IMG/VR virus record: IMGVR_UViG_3300031951_001122
Location: 1-25,132 of that record
Source: a virus
Strand: one strand, 5' to 3'
Length of the DNA: 25,132 nt
In this document: piece by piece, positions 9,471 through 17,356 of the stretch
Layout: each line of letters starts with the position of its first letter
Position numbering within the stretch: the stretch's first letter is position 1
Made by a program: the position numbers and the translations under genes
Notes under the pieces: model-generated
Databases searched by the model: none
Told to the model about the DNA's origin: nothing
The model's input: only the letters and a program-made list of their open reading frames with translations

Positions 9471-10092
9471 ATTCTCTTTTTTTAAGAATGTACGCGTTCT
9501 TTAGCTTTCTTTTTAGTTCGTTTTCTAATATCACTAATGGATAATAATCTGAAATGCGCTCTATCGTTCCTGGAACTATTGAAAGAATAAGATTCTCAAA
9601 GTTAGTAAAAATACCTTTATCTTTAAATACTCCTATTTTAAAATATCCTTCAAGTGTACGATTATTTGTTTTGGTTGCCGCAAATGTAATCTTGTTACCA
9701 GTTTCTATCATGTCATCAATCAGCAACTTTATCAACAAATCAGCCAAGTACATTACAAACTTTTTCTTCTTTCTTTCAAACATTCCTTTTGGCTGTGTAT
9801 CTGTATCTGGCAGCCATTTTCGCTTCATAAACCTACCTAACTTTCCAATGCGCACTGCTCTATGTAGGTTTCTTTTTTCGTCGTAATCCCAGTTGTTTTC
9901 GTCAAAGAATATCCTATAGTTTATGTTATCAAAGTTGTCAATCTTTCTGTTTAACCTATATCTTTTCTTTCTTATAAAATAGTTTGTTCCATGATTTCTA
10001 TAGGCTCTTTTCCTTTTTATTAACTTCCTTTTTGTGATTCCCAAGGGTCTGTATACCACAGTCCCCCCTCTCTCGGTATTGATCTTTTCCAT
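9382..10092 (-). CDS. Basic protein of the crAss-like late region, start uncertain
   Basis: The frame codes for up to 236 residues, very rich in Lys and Arg in the first 100 (KRKLIKRKRAYRN, FIRKKRYRLNRK). A helix-strand segment follows, with YLADLLIKLLIDDMIETG and then KITFAATK. This resembles a small conserved crAss-like family placed near the tail genes, in which a helix ending in an E-x-G turn leads into a short beta segment. The exact role is unknown; nucleic-acid contact or a structural job in the neck are both possible. The ATG at 10092 would overlap the upstream gene by 73 bases in another frame, and the next in-frame ATG would remove the basic region. A TTG or ATA start, or a -1 frameshift from the upstream frame, are alternatives. 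The frame itself is well supported by the distinctive composition and its length. Confidence 0.65.
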   Translation of the reverse strand: MEKINTERGGTVVYRPLGITKRKLIKRKRAYRNHGTNYFIRKKRYRLNRKIDNFDNINYRIFFDENNWDYDEKRNLHRAVRIGKLGRFMKRKWLPDTDTQPKGMFERKKKKFVMYLADLLIKLLIDDMIETGNKITFAATKTNNRTLEGYFKIGVFKDKGIFTNFENLILSIVPGTIERISDYYPLVILENELKRKLKNAYILKKREYESIDIQERIAAHNRLSGLYRRVVKSPKN

Positions 10093-10469
10093 GGTGGTGT
10101 AAATAAATCTACATCCTTTCCTGATGTTTCGTCTTCGTATGCACTTTTTACAGGTGGATATTTTAAAGAATCAGTTTCTATAAAATGTTTTGACGTTACT
10201 ACAAGCATTAAAAAAGAACCTTTTGCAGTAGGCCATAAGTATTTTCCTTCTTCGCAAGTAGCAAATGCATTAATGTTGTAATGCCTAAGAACTTCTTTTG
10301 GAACTCCACCGCAACCGCATCCAACTTCTATGTCTTCGTATGAATCAAACTTAAACTGCATGCCTTGATAAATGATATACCTTTTACCAAACGGATCTAC
10401 AGTCACATAGTTTTTTTGTGCTTCAACGTACAAGTCATTGTACTTTAAGTTTTTTTGTATTCCTGGCAT
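10020..10469 (-). CDS. Hypothetical phage protein with CGCGG motif
   Basis: I do not recognise this 149-residue protein. It has no membrane segment or signal peptide. The middle holds VGCGCGGVPKEV (about 49-60) and a further cysteine at 72. The C-terminus is rich in Trp, Pro and Gly (PPWKR, GGLWYTDPW). Its ATG overlaps the stop of the 209-aa gene as TAATG, so the two are probably translated together. Its end overlaps the downstream basic protein by up to 73 bases, with an A-rich stretch near the stop that could allow -1 slippage. The location among neck and tail genes suggests a minor structural protein. Confidence 0.7.
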   Translation of the reverse strand: MPGIQKNLKYNDLYVEAQKNYVTVDPFGKRYIIYQGMQFKFDSYEDIEVGCGCGGVPKEVLRHYNINAFATCEEGKYLWPTAKGSFLMLVVTSKHFIETDSLKYPPVKSAYEDETSGKDVDLFTPPWKRSIPREGGLWYTDPWESQKGS

Positions 10470-11098
10470 TAGTTATCGCTATTTGTATTGTTCATTTTAT
10501 CGATTCTTCTTTGTATCAAGAATGTCGATAAATCTACTTTGATTTGTTGTTCTATTTCATCTATGTGATCTGCCGGCACAAACACATCATCTTCAGGACA
10601 ACCACAAGCAAATGGGTCGGCAAAGATTCCTTTAACCATAAGCATTTTTGTATCAACTGTTGGCAAATCATACACATCAGCTTTTTGTCCAGTAAGAACA
10701 AAATATGGATTCTTTTTATCACAACCAAACTGAGCATAACTTACAAACTCTGTGCTTGATTCATCGCGCCATTCAAAAGGATGTTTACCATCTACGGTAC
10801 CAAGATACTTTAATGCTCTCCTGCCTAATTGAGCTAGAAGTTCTGGTATCTTTCCTCTGATAACAGTTACAGGAGCACCCGGGCATACAGGTTCACAATT
10901 TACCTCAAAGCAACACTGATTATAGTATTGACCCGCAATAGAACCAAGATTTTGACGAAGATACTTAGATAAAATATTTGCTCTTGCAACAAGTACTTTA
11001 TCGCGTATCATTTTTCTGTTTAATCTTGTATCGTCATAAACAGCAATCAAGTCATTCATCAATCTTGATGTTACTGCTTCAAGGCTTTGAAAACTCAT
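10469..11098 (-). CDS. Putative neck/ring structural protein, cysteine-rich
   Basis: This is a 209-residue soluble protein. The N-terminal 55 residues form a predicted helix with MNDLIAVYDDTRLNRKMIRDKVLVAR split over about residues 14-39. The pattern (long helix, R-x-x-L, then YYNQCC) resembles a family found next to portal and tail genes in flavobacterial and crAss-like phages. Cysteines occur at 62, 63, 68, 72, 126, 165 and 167, spaced as CC-x4-C-x3-C and C-x-C, which could bind metal. The ATG overlaps the stop of the membrane-protein gene (ATGA), and its own stop overlaps the next start (TAATG). A connector or ring role is inferred from position and family resemblance. Confidence 0.65.
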   Translation of the reverse strand: MSFQSLEAVTSRLMNDLIAVYDDTRLNRKMIRDKVLVARANILSKYLRQNLGSIAGQYYNQCCFEVNCEPVCPGAPVTVIRGKIPELLAQLGRRALKYLGTVDGKHPFEWRDESSTEFVSYAQFGCDKKNPYFVLTGQKADVYDLPTVDTKMLMVKGIFADPFACGCPEDDVFVPADHIDEIEQQIKVDLSTFLIQRRIDKMNNTNSDN

Positions 11099-11514
11099 GT
11101 TCGTAGTTTATGGGTTAATACAGTTATTGCTGATGATATTGGAATACCTAGAATCCAAATATATAATGGGTACTGGTTATATACAATCCAGTAAATCAAT
11201 GTTCCATAAAAAGAAGACATACATACCATACATGTTAGCAATGGCTTATGCCAGAGATTGCGGTAAAGATGTAATAGTTCAAGCTTTTGCAATGCCGGGT
11301 TAATCCACTCTGAAGATTGGTATTGTCGTCTTCTATTTTCCTTGTAACCAGATATTTCTATCTTTCTGTTGTCTAGTTTTTTTGACCTAGATATATTTTC
11401 CATCCACGCTTTAATCGGGTATAGAATGCCGCCACTGTTAGCAGCGGCACTCAAACCCTGTGTAAAAAGCGAAACTAAGACAGAAAAGAACAAGGTCTCG
11501 CTCAGTATCGTCAT
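11095..11514 (-). CDS. Membrane protein with KPLLTCMVCM motif
   Basis: This 139-residue protein has a hydrophobic N-terminal segment (about 5-20), a basic middle (KENRRRQYQ) and two hydrophobic stretches near the end (about 99-112 and 115-135). Between them lies KPLLTCMVCMSSFYG, with Cys95 and Cys98. I recall similar K-P-x-x-x-C-x-x-C-M-S-S segments in small membrane proteins of Bacteroidota phages and prophages, whose function is unknown. It lies inside the structural operon with TAATG and ATGA overlaps on both sides, so it is made with virion proteins. Roles in entry-channel formation, host-membrane remodelling or lysis are possible, and nothing in the sequence decides between them. Confidence 0.7.
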   Translation of the reverse strand: MTILSETLFFSVLVSLFTQGLSAAANSGGILYPIKAWMENISRSKKLDNRKIEISGYKENRRRQYQSSEWINPALQKLELLHLYRNLWHKPLLTCMVCMSSFYGTLIYWIVYNQYPLYIWILGIPISSAITVLTHKLRT

Positions 11515-12692
11515 TACTCTCCTACGTAGTTAACTGGATCAGATACAATGCTTATAACAGCTGTTGAACCAAAACTAGATAGAGGCGCACCAAATGTTAT
11601 ATCTGGCGCAGAATACGTAGCTGGTGTTGCCGGAGCAAACAAACCATTGATTTGTGTAGCTAAGTCTGTTCCACTTGTAGCTGTTACACTAAATGATAAT
11701 GATCCAATGGTAACATTAATAAGTGTTCCATTGATTGCATCAATATTATCAACAATAGGTGTAATATCAATTCCAGCAGTTATGTCACCTTGTACACCAG
11801 ATTGGAAACCTGGAAGAGCATCAAGATCACAAGCATTAGGGAACAATGTATTCAATGCATCAATAAAATCAGCAAAACCAGGAGCAGAACTATCTACATA
11901 AAGCAACAAATCAAATGGAGTTGCGCCGGTATGTAAGTGACCACTATTCTGATTGTCGAAGAAACTACTGCAAGCATCAATACAACCTTTCAGTGTAATA
12001 ACGCAAACAGTCTGGCACCACATCCATTGGTCGCGCGGAGCTTCTCCAAATACGTGACCGATTTCTTGTGGAAACTGCTGAAGTAGTTTTTCGCGACTTA
12101 ATACAGCTTCTACTGCTTCTTGTGTTTCAGTAAATACTGGAGTTTCTGCAGTAGTAAGATTGTTGTTTGGTAGTTGATAGATACCAATCAAACTGTAAGC
12201 AATAAGTCCACTACATGGAAATGTTAGTGTCAATGTGTTACCACTTACAGATGCTTCAACCAAAAACTGATCGTGTTGATCATTTTGATTTTGTAGGTCT
12301 GTAATGTAAGTGTAAAACCATTGAGCTAACTGAATACCTGTAACTGTACCAGAAAGATTACCTTGGTAAACATATTGTTTACGTTGGTTGTATTCAAAAT
12401 ACGTTTGATTGTCAAAATCAGGATTTCTGTTAAGCAACAGAGTAAATCCTACTGATTTGCCGCAAGAATTGCAATCACCAAAGTCAACATCACCAAACTC
12501 AATAGTCCAGATGTTTTCTTCACATGGTGATGCACAAACCTTTTGGCAACGTGTTACAGATGTAGATAGTATTGAGATTTGGTCTACAATACGCACTTCA
12601 TTTGCAAAATCAGGCCCCTGTAGTGCTTCAACATCCACTAGTGTACCTGCGTTTGGATTCGGAATCCAAAGTTTTTGAGCATTACTTTGCAT
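11514..12692 (-). CDS. Putative virion structural protein, cysteine-rich
   Basis: I do not recognise this 392-residue protein by family. It is soluble and beta-rich, with a C-terminal Thr/Ser/Ala-rich region (about 300-392) of the kind seen in capsid-decorating or tail-surface proteins. Eleven or so cysteines include C-x3-C-x3-C (49, 53, 57), C-x2-C (74, 77) and C-x3-C-x6-C-x3-C (226, 230, 237, 241), unusual for a phage structural protein. The start at 12692 lies 19 bases after the stop of the 240-aa gene, and its stop overlaps the start of the membrane-protein gene. Base composition is less A+T-rich than the 1-8.8 kb region, as in the capsid gene, which hints at high expression. Confidence 0.7.
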   Translation of the reverse strand: MQSNAQKLWIPNPNAGTLVDVEALQGPDFANEVRIVDQISILSTSVTRCQKVCASPCEENIWTIEFGDVDFGDCNSCGKSVGFTLLLNRNPDFDNQTYFEYNQRKQYVYQGNLSGTVTGIQLAQWFYTYITDLQNQNDQHDQFLVEASVSGNTLTLTFPCSGLIAYSLIGIYQLPNNNLTTAETPVFTETQEAVEAVLSREKLLQQFPQEIGHVFGEAPRDQWMWCQTVCVITLKGCIDACSSFFDNQNSGHLHTGATPFDLLLYVDSSAPGFADFIDALNTLFPNACDLDALPGFQSGVQGDITAGIDITPIVDNIDAINGTLINVTIGSLSFSVTATSGTDLATQINGLFAPATPATYSAPDITFGAPLSSFGSTAVISIVSDPVNYVGE

Positions 12693-12711
12693 GTTATTAA
12701 ATTATTTACCG

Positions 12712-13434
12712 CTACGTTGGTACGTTAGGCGGGGGTGTTTGTAAAAAATTTCTTTCAGTTATCGGAAGCATTGACTGAACTCTTGGGTCTTTAATGGTTT
12801 CAAGATAAGAGATTACACAGTGCTTTACAATTTCTAGCGTTTGAGGCCATGCAAACTCTGAGTCTACATTGTTTTGATTTGTTACATCAAAAAATATACG
12901 CTGTGGCAATCGTAAATATGCAATTTTTACATCTTGAACTATACTGTCTCCGCATCTAAATGTAAGTCTGTTTCCTCTTTGATCGTAGTATAGATTTGGC
13001 CATTCGGCAGACGGCTTCTTGTAGTAGTCATCTTCAATGGTAAATCTAAAATCATCTTTCAAGTGAGTAGCAGAAATATACCCGGATATAGTATTATCAA
13101 CTTCGCAAGGTTGATTTTTATACTTTACTTTGACAGATACAGCCAGTAGGTGAAGATAGTTAGCAGGAAGTTGTACATATTCCTGACCGGCAACAGCAGG
13201 ACCAAGATTTACTAATGGCGCAGGAAATCCAGCAATACCATCAGTTACAACCTTTATGACAGATAAATCGTCTATCTGTTTTTGATGCTGTTCGTGTGCC
13301 CAATACCTATTCTTGACATATTCGAGCGTAGCTATCCAGATGTGATAGTTAAACTCATCGGGTGTCATACTAGTGGTATTGTAATGCTTTAGTTCAGCAA
13401 GTACCGCCTTATATACTTCAACTACTGGTACCAT
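12712..13434 (-). CDS. Putative head-tail connector / structural protein
   Basis: This 240-residue protein begins with a helical segment containing MTPDEFNYHIWIATLEYVKN (about 23-42), a pattern I recall from a widespread Bacteroidota phage family next to capsid and portal genes. The middle is beta-rich (LPANYLHLLAVSVKVK). A C-terminal helix has IVKHCVISYLETIKDPRVQS. This helix-sheet-helix outline, with the phrase 'E-x3-D-P-R' near the end, fits a connector-type adaptor. It has no membrane segment. Its ATG overlaps the stop of the 395-aa gene as TAATG, and it sits two genes after the major capsid protein. The connector role is an inference from position and outline. Confidence 0.7.
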   Translation of the reverse strand: MVPVVEVYKAVLAELKHYNTTSMTPDEFNYHIWIATLEYVKNRYWAHEQHQKQIDDLSVIKVVTDGIAGFPAPLVNLGPAVAGQEYVQLPANYLHLLAVSVKVKYKNQPCEVDNTISGYISATHLKDDFRFTIEDDYYKKPSAEWPNLYYDQRGNRLTFRCGDSIVQDVKIAYLRLPQRIFFDVTNQNNVDSEFAWPQTLEIVKHCVISYLETIKDPRVQSMLPITERNFLQTPPPNVPT

Positions 13435-14621
13435 TATTGATTCTCAATATAGTTAGTCAGATATTCCTTTGCTTCCTTAAGGTTTGAGTTTTCTGTAAAA
13501 TCATGAACAATATTTTCACCATCCATGTAGTCAATCAACTGCTTTAGGTTCATAAACTTTAAGTTTGCCGGAACTTGCTTTTTTGTTGCAGTTACAACAT
13601 TAGACTGTTCTCCTTTTTCATAAAGTCCATGTTTGGAAAGAAACGATACAGATGCAGCGTCACGAACATATCTTTCTTTTTCGATTCTGTTCTCGCCAAC
13701 AACAATACCTTCAAGTTCTCTATAAGCTTTCATCAAGTCAAAATGCGTATCTATTTTAACCATCAGTTCGCTAAAACTATCAGCAAGATGTGTTTTTTGT
13801 CCATAAACCGTTGGGTTTTTAAAATATGGACCGTCAATACTATTTGCTTCAATATGGCCTGAATGTATCAATGCTTTTGCACAAATATAGTTTTCTTTCT
13901 TTTCGGTATCATGAGCACGTAACACTTCGTAAGGCATAGAGAATGCAACCTCATCAAAGATTTCCTCAGCTATATCCTCATTGATATAAGGATCGGCAGG
14001 GTAGTCACCATCAAGAATAAGTATTCTTACACAGTCACGTTTCTGTTTTTTGCTAAGTTTGTCAATGAGTGCAGCAGCACCTTTTCTCTTTTTGATTTCT
14101 TTCTCTTTCTCTTGCTTCTCTTCTTCTTTAGAAAAGAAATAAAAGAATGCTCCATGATCTAAAGCTTCTTGTTTGTCTTTGCCGATTGTAGATACAACCT
14201 CAAAAAGAACACGCACATAAGCTACATCGCGTGGATTAGAAAGATTAAAAAGTTGCCCTTCGTTTAATGAAAGAACTGTGTCGGGATGATACGGTTTTCC
14301 TGTTAGTGGATTTGTTGGTTCATTCAAGTAAAAGAATGGAACACCACACTCCTCGTTGATGATTCTCTTTTCTTCTGATGTAAGACCATTTGCCCAATAG
14401 CCAGCAATCAAACCAGAACTGTCAAAAACTGGTGATGTATTGCCTGTTGCTATGTCATCTATTTCAGGTCTTTTCTCTTCACGAAAAGTAATGCCATCTT
14501 CACTAACATTTACTGTTTTGTACTTTTGTACCGCCCTTACTTCAAGATAGCCAGTTCCAAGAAGTCCTGCCTTTCTCAAAAGTTCTTCGTGTTGTTTTGG
14601 ATAAAAAATTGTATTGTTCAT
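13434..14621 (-). CDS. Hypothetical protein downstream of the capsid gene
   Basis: Function not recognised. The protein is 395 residues from the ATG at 14621; an in-frame GTG at 14633 would add four. The N-terminal half contains NEPTNPLTGKPYHPDT and a helix ending in a charged coiled-coil-like stretch (about 165-190: EEEKQEKEKEIKKRKG). The C-terminal half is mostly helical, with repeated acidic and basic residues. There is no signal peptide, membrane segment or cysteine cluster. It follows the capsid gene after a 29-base spacer, the longest in the window, and overlaps the next start. A head-associated role (for example cargo or head completion) is possible from position only. The internal charged region may be a flexible linker. 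Confidence 0.7.
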   Translation of the reverse strand: MNNTIFYPKQHEELLRKAGLLGTGYLEVRAVQKYKTVNVSEDGITFREEKRPEIDDIATGNTSPVFDSSGLIAGYWANGLTSEEKRIINEECGVPFFYLNEPTNPLTGKPYHPDTVLSLNEGQLFNLSNPRDVAYVRVLFEVVSTIGKDKQEALDHGAFFYFFSKEEEKQEKEKEIKKRKGAAALIDKLSKKQKRDCVRILILDGDYPADPYINEDIAEEIFDEVAFSMPYEVLRAHDTEKKENYICAKALIHSGHIEANSIDGPYFKNPTVYGQKTHLADSFSELMVKIDTHFDLMKAYRELEGIVVGENRIEKERYVRDAASVSFLSKHGLYEKGEQSNVVTATKKQVPANLKFMNLKQLIDYMDGENIVHDFTENSNLKEAKEYLTNYIENQ

Positions 14622-14650
14622 AATCTGTTTCACTTTTAAGTTAATAAATA
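14622..14650 (-). promoter_or_regulatory. Spacer after the capsid gene with ACTTAAAAGT motif
   Basis: This is the longest non-coding gap in the window. Read on the minus strand it holds TTAACTTAAAAGTG ahead of the ATG. A related ACTTAAAAG stretch lies in the 27-base gap before the gene at 1483. It may be an A-rich translation leader or a weak promoter. No hairpin typical of a terminator is visible. Confidence 0.25.
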
Positions 14651-16213
14651 CTATCGACGACCGCGAGCAAGTTTAAGCTCTGCCATACAGTTAGGGTTGT
14701 GCAAAGCAATACCCTGCATTGTAAGCATGTGCTCACCTTGTACGTCAGCTGTAGTTGTTAATGCACCACCGGGGCCAGGATCTGACATACCGTGTACTTT
14801 ACCAACAACATTTTGACGGCCTTGTAGAGTAACCATAGTCATTGCATCTTGACCACCACGCATTTTAGCAAGGTTAATCAAAATACCACGATGAGATTGC
14901 TCACGATTACCTTCGCTTGTACGTACGCTTGGCATACCTTTACGGTCAAAATATGGACAGTCTGATACAATGATTTTACCTGCAGGAGTTTCGTAGTAAC
15001 GGAAGTTAGAACGAATACCCATAGTTTCATTACCAGTACCACCAGCTTGATAGTTACCTTTGCCATCAAAGTAAAGAACCTCAGGAGAACCTTTGAACTC
15101 ATTACGAATCAAACGGTCAATATCAGTTCTTAGTTCAAGACCAGCACAAAGGAAAATCTCAGGCTTAACACCAGTTTCGATTGAGTCATTGTACATGCCT
15201 TTGATAAGGTCATCAAGGATAGAGAAGTCATTCATCTTGACATACTCGCGCTTCAAGCGGCGATTTGCCTGATGATAGATACCCATACCAGAGTAGTAGC
15301 GGTAGCCACGCTCATCTTTTTGGAAACGACCTTCATTGTCGGTGTATGACATACCCCAGAACAACTGATTGTCCATATGCTCATAAGCATTCTTCCACAT
15401 TTGGTATCTCCAGGTTTCTGTCCAGTAATTTTCGATTTCTCCTTTGTCGTTTGTGTAAACGATACCCATTGGAGATTTATCGGTTTTTACGTGAGCAGCA
15501 TGACCTGTGATGTTCCATTCCCAACGCATAGTTGTCATCCAACCACGATGCCATTCACCAAAAGATACACGGCTTTTGCTACCATGCTCAGATGCCTCAG
15601 GCTTCATGTTGTACAATGGAGGAGAAACCTCTTGACCTACTTCAAGTAAGTATGCAGGAATAGCTTGACCCCATTCTCCTTCTTTAGTAAGAAGTCTTGC
15701 ACGAATGCGAAGTGTTCCATCAGCTTGTGCTTCTGGTTGTTTGGTAATGATGATTTGTGTAGTACCATCGGCAAGCAATAATACATCATCTTTGTCACCA
15801 AGTTGTTTGTTTACGTTAAAGTAAAACTCTCGGTGGTAACGACCAACAAAACCATTGTCATCGTCAGGAGCAGTCGTAATACGATACACCCATCCTGAAG
15901 GTGCAGGAGAACACCAAGCGTATTCAAGATTGTTAAGCATTTTGAAGTTCTTTGCCCAAGCTGATTTTTGCTGGCCAAAGTTCTGTTGCTTAAATCTTTC
16001 TACAGTTGGGTCATAGTTACTTTTCATGTAATAAAGAAGTTCGGTAATCATACCGGTTCTTTCAGAAAAGTGTTTGAATAGACCCTGAATAACATCAGGG
16101 CGAACTGCGGCGATATTGCGGAGGTTATTGTAGTCCGTCATCTTGAAGTTAGTCAAATCACGCGGATTACCTACAACAACGCGGCCGGGTACGCCAAACT
16201 TTTCAAGTCCCAT
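14651..16213 (-). CDS. Major capsid protein
   Basis: The call rests mainly on context: a 520-residue soluble protein directly after terminase, portal and an acidic scaffold-like gene is in the place of the major capsid protein in crAss-like phages, where the protein has about 500 residues and an HK97 fold. Its composition supports this: it is markedly richer in G+C than neighbouring late genes (30 of 60 bases at 15241-15300), as expected for the most highly expressed gene. The sequence is mixed alpha/beta, with a helical N-terminus (about 20-60), beta-rich regions around 125-220 and a long helix-loop part with ENYWTETWRYQMWKNAYEHM. The C-terminus is Gly- and Met-rich (GMSDPGPGGALTTT). I see no obvious cleavable leader. 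The start ATG follows an A8 run and gives five bases between this gene's start and the upstream stop. Confidence 0.85.
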   Translation of the reverse strand: MGLEKFGVPGRVVVGNPRDLTNFKMTDYNNLRNIAAVRPDVIQGLFKHFSERTGMITELLYYMKSNYDPTVERFKQQNFGQQKSAWAKNFKMLNNLEYAWCSPAPSGWVYRITTAPDDDNGFVGRYHREFYFNVNKQLGDKDDVLLLADGTTQIIITKQPEAQADGTLRIRARLLTKEGEWGQAIPAYLLEVGQEVSPPLYNMKPEASEHGSKSRVSFGEWHRGWMTTMRWEWNITGHAAHVKTDKSPMGIVYTNDKGEIENYWTETWRYQMWKNAYEHMDNQLFWGMSYTDNEGRFQKDERGYRYYSGMGIYHQANRRLKREYVKMNDFSILDDLIKGMYNDSIETGVKPEIFLCAGLELRTDIDRLIRNEFKGSPEVLYFDGKGNYQAGGTGNETMGIRSNFRYYETPAGKIIVSDCPYFDRKGMPSVRTSEGNREQSHRGILINLAKMRGGQDAMTMVTLQGRQNVVGKVHGMSDPGPGGALTTTADVQGEHMLTMQGIALHNPNCMAELKLARGRR

Positions 16214-16218
16214 TTTTT

Positions 16219-17352
16219 TTAGCGTTTAAACTTTTTAAGATAATTCGGGTCGGATGTATCTACATACTTTCCAGGTCCGCCCGTTGATTGTTGTTTTGAA
16301 TTTTTGCTCAATACTGGCGTAACACTTAACTTTTTGAATGCAGCGTTGCGCTCCATATTTTTCAAGTCTGTGAAATAACCTTTATCGTGCATGTGCAGCA
16401 ACCTCATAGTAGTAGCCAAATATTCAGCGTCGTTTTGCAATCGGTGCAACAGGGGCACCACCTGTTGTCCTTGATAATTGTGTATTTCAAGATTTTGTTT
16501 CATGTAATTGATAAAATCATCTTTCTCGGCTTGGCCTGAGAAGTCTATGACAAGATTATCACTTTTTGAAAGCCTATCTTTAAATAAACTTGTAAGCTCT
16601 TCGACTTCGGTATTATACCTCTGAAGTTCGGATATATATTTCTGTTGTTGTTGCTGAATTAAGTTGTCAGGAAGTTTATTGATTTCCTGCATGTAAGATT
16701 GTTGAATCTGTTGTCCTCTTTGCTTAATAGCATCAGGATTCATACTTTGTATTCTACGCTCTACCTCATTTACAAGGTATTTCATACTTGCTTCATCTGG
16801 ATTTCCATACTGGTCTACATTAATAGAACCTAATTGTGATTCCGATTTAAGCAAATGGTCATACATTGATGCTTTATAAAGTTGAACTGGATCTTGATTG
16901 GCAATACTAAGCAAATAGTTTTTGTGCTGCATATATTCATCAAGACTTATGCCCTGTTCGGATAGTTCAGCTATACGAGGGTCTACACCACCAAGTTTCT
17001 TTTGGATGTAGTATTCTCCTACCAACTTATCCATTGTTTCGGCATCAAAGTTTTCTACATCAATGTTTTGATTTCTTACATCAATGTTTTTTTCTACGGC
17101 CCATTGCAAATAAGAATCTAATACTGGATTACCGGTAGTGTCATTTGAGTCATTATCATTATTGTTGTTTTGATAATCATCATCATCATTTTCTATTGGA
17201 TTATCAAACTCATCAAATTTTTCTTGAACATCATCTTGTTCTTGTAATCCTTCATCACCATAAAAGTCATCCTGAAAATCCATATCAGGAGCTTTAAACT
17301 GAGTGGCAAAATCTGCACTCGATGTGTCTACAAAGTTGTTTTCGTTTTCCAT
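16219..17352 (-). CDS. Scaffold-like protein between portal and capsid genes
   Basis: This is a 377-residue, highly charged protein. Residues 1-75 are strongly acidic and Asn-rich (IENDDDDYQNNNNDNDSND), the middle is helical and Gln-rich (MQEINKLPDNLIQQQQQKY; about 215-265), and the last 45 residues are basic, ending in DPNYLKKFKR. An acidic, helical protein with a basic C-terminal tail, coded immediately before the capsid gene, is the usual picture of a phage scaffolding protein, whose basic end contacts the capsid shell. I know of no specific family motif here, so the role is inferred from composition and position. It starts 4 bases after the portal stop and ends 5 bases before the capsid start. 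Confidence 0.7.
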   Translation of the reverse strand: MENENNFVDTSSADFATQFKAPDMDFQDDFYGDEGLQEQDDVQEKFDEFDNPIENDDDDYQNNNNDNDSNDTTGNPVLDSYLQWAVEKNIDVRNQNIDVENFDAETMDKLVGEYYIQKKLGGVDPRIAELSEQGISLDEYMQHKNYLLSIANQDPVQLYKASMYDHLLKSESQLGSINVDQYGNPDEASMKYLVNEVERRIQSMNPDAIKQRGQQIQQSYMQEINKLPDNLIQQQQQKYISELQRYNTEVEELTSLFKDRLSKSDNLVIDFSGQAEKDDFINYMKQNLEIHNYQGQQVVPLLHRLQNDAEYLATTMRLLHMHDKGYFTDLKNMERNAAFKKLSVTPVLSKNSKQQSTGGPGKYVDTSDPNYLKKFKR

Positions 17353-17356
17353 GTTT

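Noticed and set aside
11548-11901. Plus-strand 117-residue open frame
   Set aside because: It mirrors the coding frame of the 392-aa gene; it is antisense and shows no independent start context or family pattern.
13434-14633. GTG start at 14633 for the 395-aa gene
   Set aside because: An ATG 12 bases downstream is the more usual start in this genome, and the extra four residues add nothing recognisable. The GTG remains possible.
14878-15102. Minus-strand 74-residue frame inside the capsid gene
   Set aside because: It is an out-of-frame shadow of the capsid protein with hydrophobic, low-complexity sequence.
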